From: DATFVB01 sp963714035
GTDB lineage: Bacteria; Acidobacteriota; Thermoanaerobaculia; UBA5066; DATFVB01
DNA: 64,000 nt
Direction of reading: 5' to 3'
Assembly: GCA_963714035.1 (NCBI GenBank)
Contig: OY970224.1
Coordinates: 1,054,001-1,118,000, forward strand
Both the position numbers and the translations under genes were made by a program. A model generated the notes under the pieces. It was not told the DNA's origin. It saw only the letters and a program-made list of their open reading frames with translations, and ran no database searches. How positions within the stretch are numbered: position 1 is the stretch's first letter; each line of letters opens with the position of its first letter. Below, one piece after another: positions 62,438 to 64,000 of the stretch.

Positions 62438-64000
62438 GTGCTCGGGATGCGCGGACTCTTCCGGGACGTCGTCGCGGCCGCCCGTTCGCTCCGCCGGGCT
62501 CCCGGAGTGACGCTCCTCGCGGTCGGCATCCTCGCGGTCGGCATCGGCGCCAACACCGCGATCTTCTCCGTCGTCGACGCCGTCCTGCTGCGCCGCTTGC
62601 CGTTTCCGGAAGCCGGCCGGATCGTCCGGATCTGGGCGACGGCGCCGGAGCGCGGCCTCGATCTCGCGGAAGTCTCCGACGCGAGGTTCCTCGACGTCGC
62701 GTCCCGGAACGGCTCGTTCGCCGCGGTGGGAGCGTTCACGCCCGACTCGGTGACGCTGACCGGCCCGGGAGCCGAGCCCGTCCGGATCGAGGCCGCGCGC
62801 GTGTCGCCCGGAGTTCTCGATGCCCTCGGCGTTCGGCCGGCGCTCGGCCGGAATTTCCTTCCCGCCGAGGACCAGCCGGGCGGAGCGGAGGCGGTCCTCC
62901 TGGGCGCGCGCCTCTGGCGCCGACGTTTCGACGCGGATCCGCGGGTCGTCGGTCGATCCCTCGACCTGGACGGCACCCCCCGCACCGTCGTCGGCGTCCT
63001 GCCCGAAGGGCTCGGCTTTCCCGACGACGCGACGGAGCTCTGGATCCCGCGGGTCGACGCGCCGAGCTTCCTGAACCGCGGCAACGTCGAGAGGGGATCG
63101 ACCTACCTGAGCCTCGTCGCCCGTTTGAAGCCGGGGACGACCGACGCGGGGGTCAAGGCCGATCTCGACCGCCTCGCCGGCAGCCAGCCGCGCGCGGGCT
63201 ATCTGGACGAGGGGCTGCGCTACCGTTTTCTCCCTCTCGCCGAGGCGGCGACCCGCGACGCCCGTCCTTTGCTCCTCCTCCTGCTGGGCGCCGTCGCTCT
63301 CGTCCTCCTCATCGCGTGCGCCAACGTGACCAACCTCCTTCTCGTCCGGGCGATCGAGCGGCGCCGGGAGGTGGCTGTGCGGAAGGCGCTCGGGGCGAGC
63401 CGCGCCCGGCTCGTGCGCCAGTTCCTCGTGGAAGGCGCGCTCCTCTCGAGCCTCGCCGCCCTCCTCGGCCTCGTCCTCGCCCGCGCCGCGCTTCCACCGC
63501 TCGCCGCGCTCGCCGCGCGCCAGAAGCTCCCCCGCGCGGAAGCGATCGGCCTCGATCTCCGCGTCCTCGCGTTCACTTGCGCCGCGGCGCTGGCGACCGG
63601 CATCGTGTTCGGGCTCGTTCCCGCTTTCGAGGGCGCGCGCACCGACATCCGCGCCGCGCTCGCGGAAACCTCGCGGACCTCCCGGGGAACCGTCCGGAGG
63701 CGGCGCGGAAGAGGCTTTCTCGTCGTCGCGGAAGTCGCGCTCGCCGTCGTCCTGCTGACGGGCGCCGGGCTGCTTCTTCGCACGATCTTTCGCCTCGAGG
63801 CGGTCGATCCCGGCTTCCGCCGCGACCACGTGGTCGTCGCTTCGGTCGATCTGCCGCCGTCGCGATACGGGCGCCCGGAGGAGATCCGGGCGTTCTTCGA
63901 GCGGCTTCGGCAGAGCTTCGCCTCGCTCCCCGGCGTCGACGCCGTCGGCGCCGCGCAGGCTCTTCCGCTGTCGGCGGATCGTCCCCAGACGCTCGTCGCG
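62438..64000 (+). CDS. ADOP-type duplicated MacB/FtsX permease 10 (cut by window edge)
   Basis: This frame is open to the end of the window for 521 codons, about two thirds of a normal copy. GLFRDVVAAARSLRRAPGVTLLAVGILAVGIGANTAIFSVVDAVLLRRLPFP is the start. ACANVTNLLLVRAIERRREVAVRKALGASRARLVRQFLVEG is the first coupling region. The second half begins GFLVVAEVALAVVLLTGAGLLLRTIFRLEAVDPGF. The GTG at 62438 has GGAG five bases upstream. A GTG at 62432 overlaps the permease 9 stop, and an ATG at 62447 has a weaker site. Any of the three could be used. Confidence 0.88.
   Translation, partial: MLGMRGLFRDVVAAARSLRRAPGVTLLAVGILAVGIGANTAIFSVVDAVLLRRLPFPEAGRIVRIWATAPERGLDLAEVSDARFLDVASRNGSFAAVGAFTPDSVTLTGPGAEPVRIEAARVSPGVLDALGVRPALGRNFLPAEDQPGGAEAVLLGARLWRRRFDADPRVVGRSLDLDGTPRTVVGVLPEGLGFPDDATELWIPRVDAPSFLNRGNVERGSTYLSLVARLKPGTTDAGVKADLDRLAGSQPRAGYLDEGLRYRFLPLAEAATRDARPLLLLLLGAVALVLLIACANVTNLLLVRAIERRREVAVRKALGASRARLVRQFLVEGALLSSLAALLGLVLARAALPPLAALAARQKLPRAEAIGLDLRVLAFTCAAALATGIVFGLVPAFEGARTDIRAALAETSRTSRGTVRRRRGRGFLVVAEVALAVVLLTGAGLLLRTIFRLEAVDPGFRRDHVVVASVDLPPSRYGRPEEIRAFFERLRQSFASLPGVDAVGAAQALPLSADRPQTLVA

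Overview
The window is 64 kb of GC-rich bacterial chromosome, about two thirds G+C by eye. Shine-Dalgarno sites are mostly GGAGG-type, and many neighbouring genes overlap by ATGA. The organism is most likely an acidobacterium (Acidobacteriota) or a close relative. The main reason is a run of ten duplicated-FtsX/MacB permeases of about 800 residues, the family known as acidobacterial duplicated orphan permeases (ADOP). No rRNA gene or other marker is present to settle the taxon.

Left part (1-13.7 kb). A cut-off histidine kinase lies divergent from a hybrid kinase with three receiver domains. An ECF sigma factor, a double zinc-finger anti-sigma factor and a zinc-finger membrane protein follow as one overlapping operon. 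A housekeeping block then reads leftward: recO, glyQ, glyS, ppdK and mutL.

Middle part (13.7-33 kb). In order come an MFS transporter, a DinB-like protein, an exported protein of atypical composition, cstA, a GGQ rescue-factor-like gene with queF, a CaiB/BaiF CoA-transferase, DUF72, phhB and an M28/PDZ peptidase. A TetR gene with a perfect palindromic operator leads a complete RND efflux operon (TetR, outer-membrane channel, adaptor, pump). A B12-binding radical SAM protein resembling hopanoid C-3 methylase (HpnR) is divergent from an LpxL-like acyltransferase.

33.6-38 kb. A tRNA-Gly(GCC) gene is followed by a short, lower-GC patch of unknown genes that looks like acquired DNA. It ends at the terminator of lon.

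38.1-64 kb. A MacA/HlyD-type adaptor, one MacB/LolD-type ATPase and ten tandem ADOP permeases (the last cut by the window edge) fill the right end, all on the plus strand and tightly coupled. I infer that the single ATPase could serve several permeases. This array is the most unusual object in the window. Short open frames bridge most of its gene junctions and stop exactly on the next permease start (ATGA).

Two families of dispersed non-coding repeats also occur. One is an AT-rich fold-back element built from CGAAA/TTTCG words, with three copies. The other is a GC-rich repeat of about 110 bp, with two inverted copies flanking the CoA-transferase gene.
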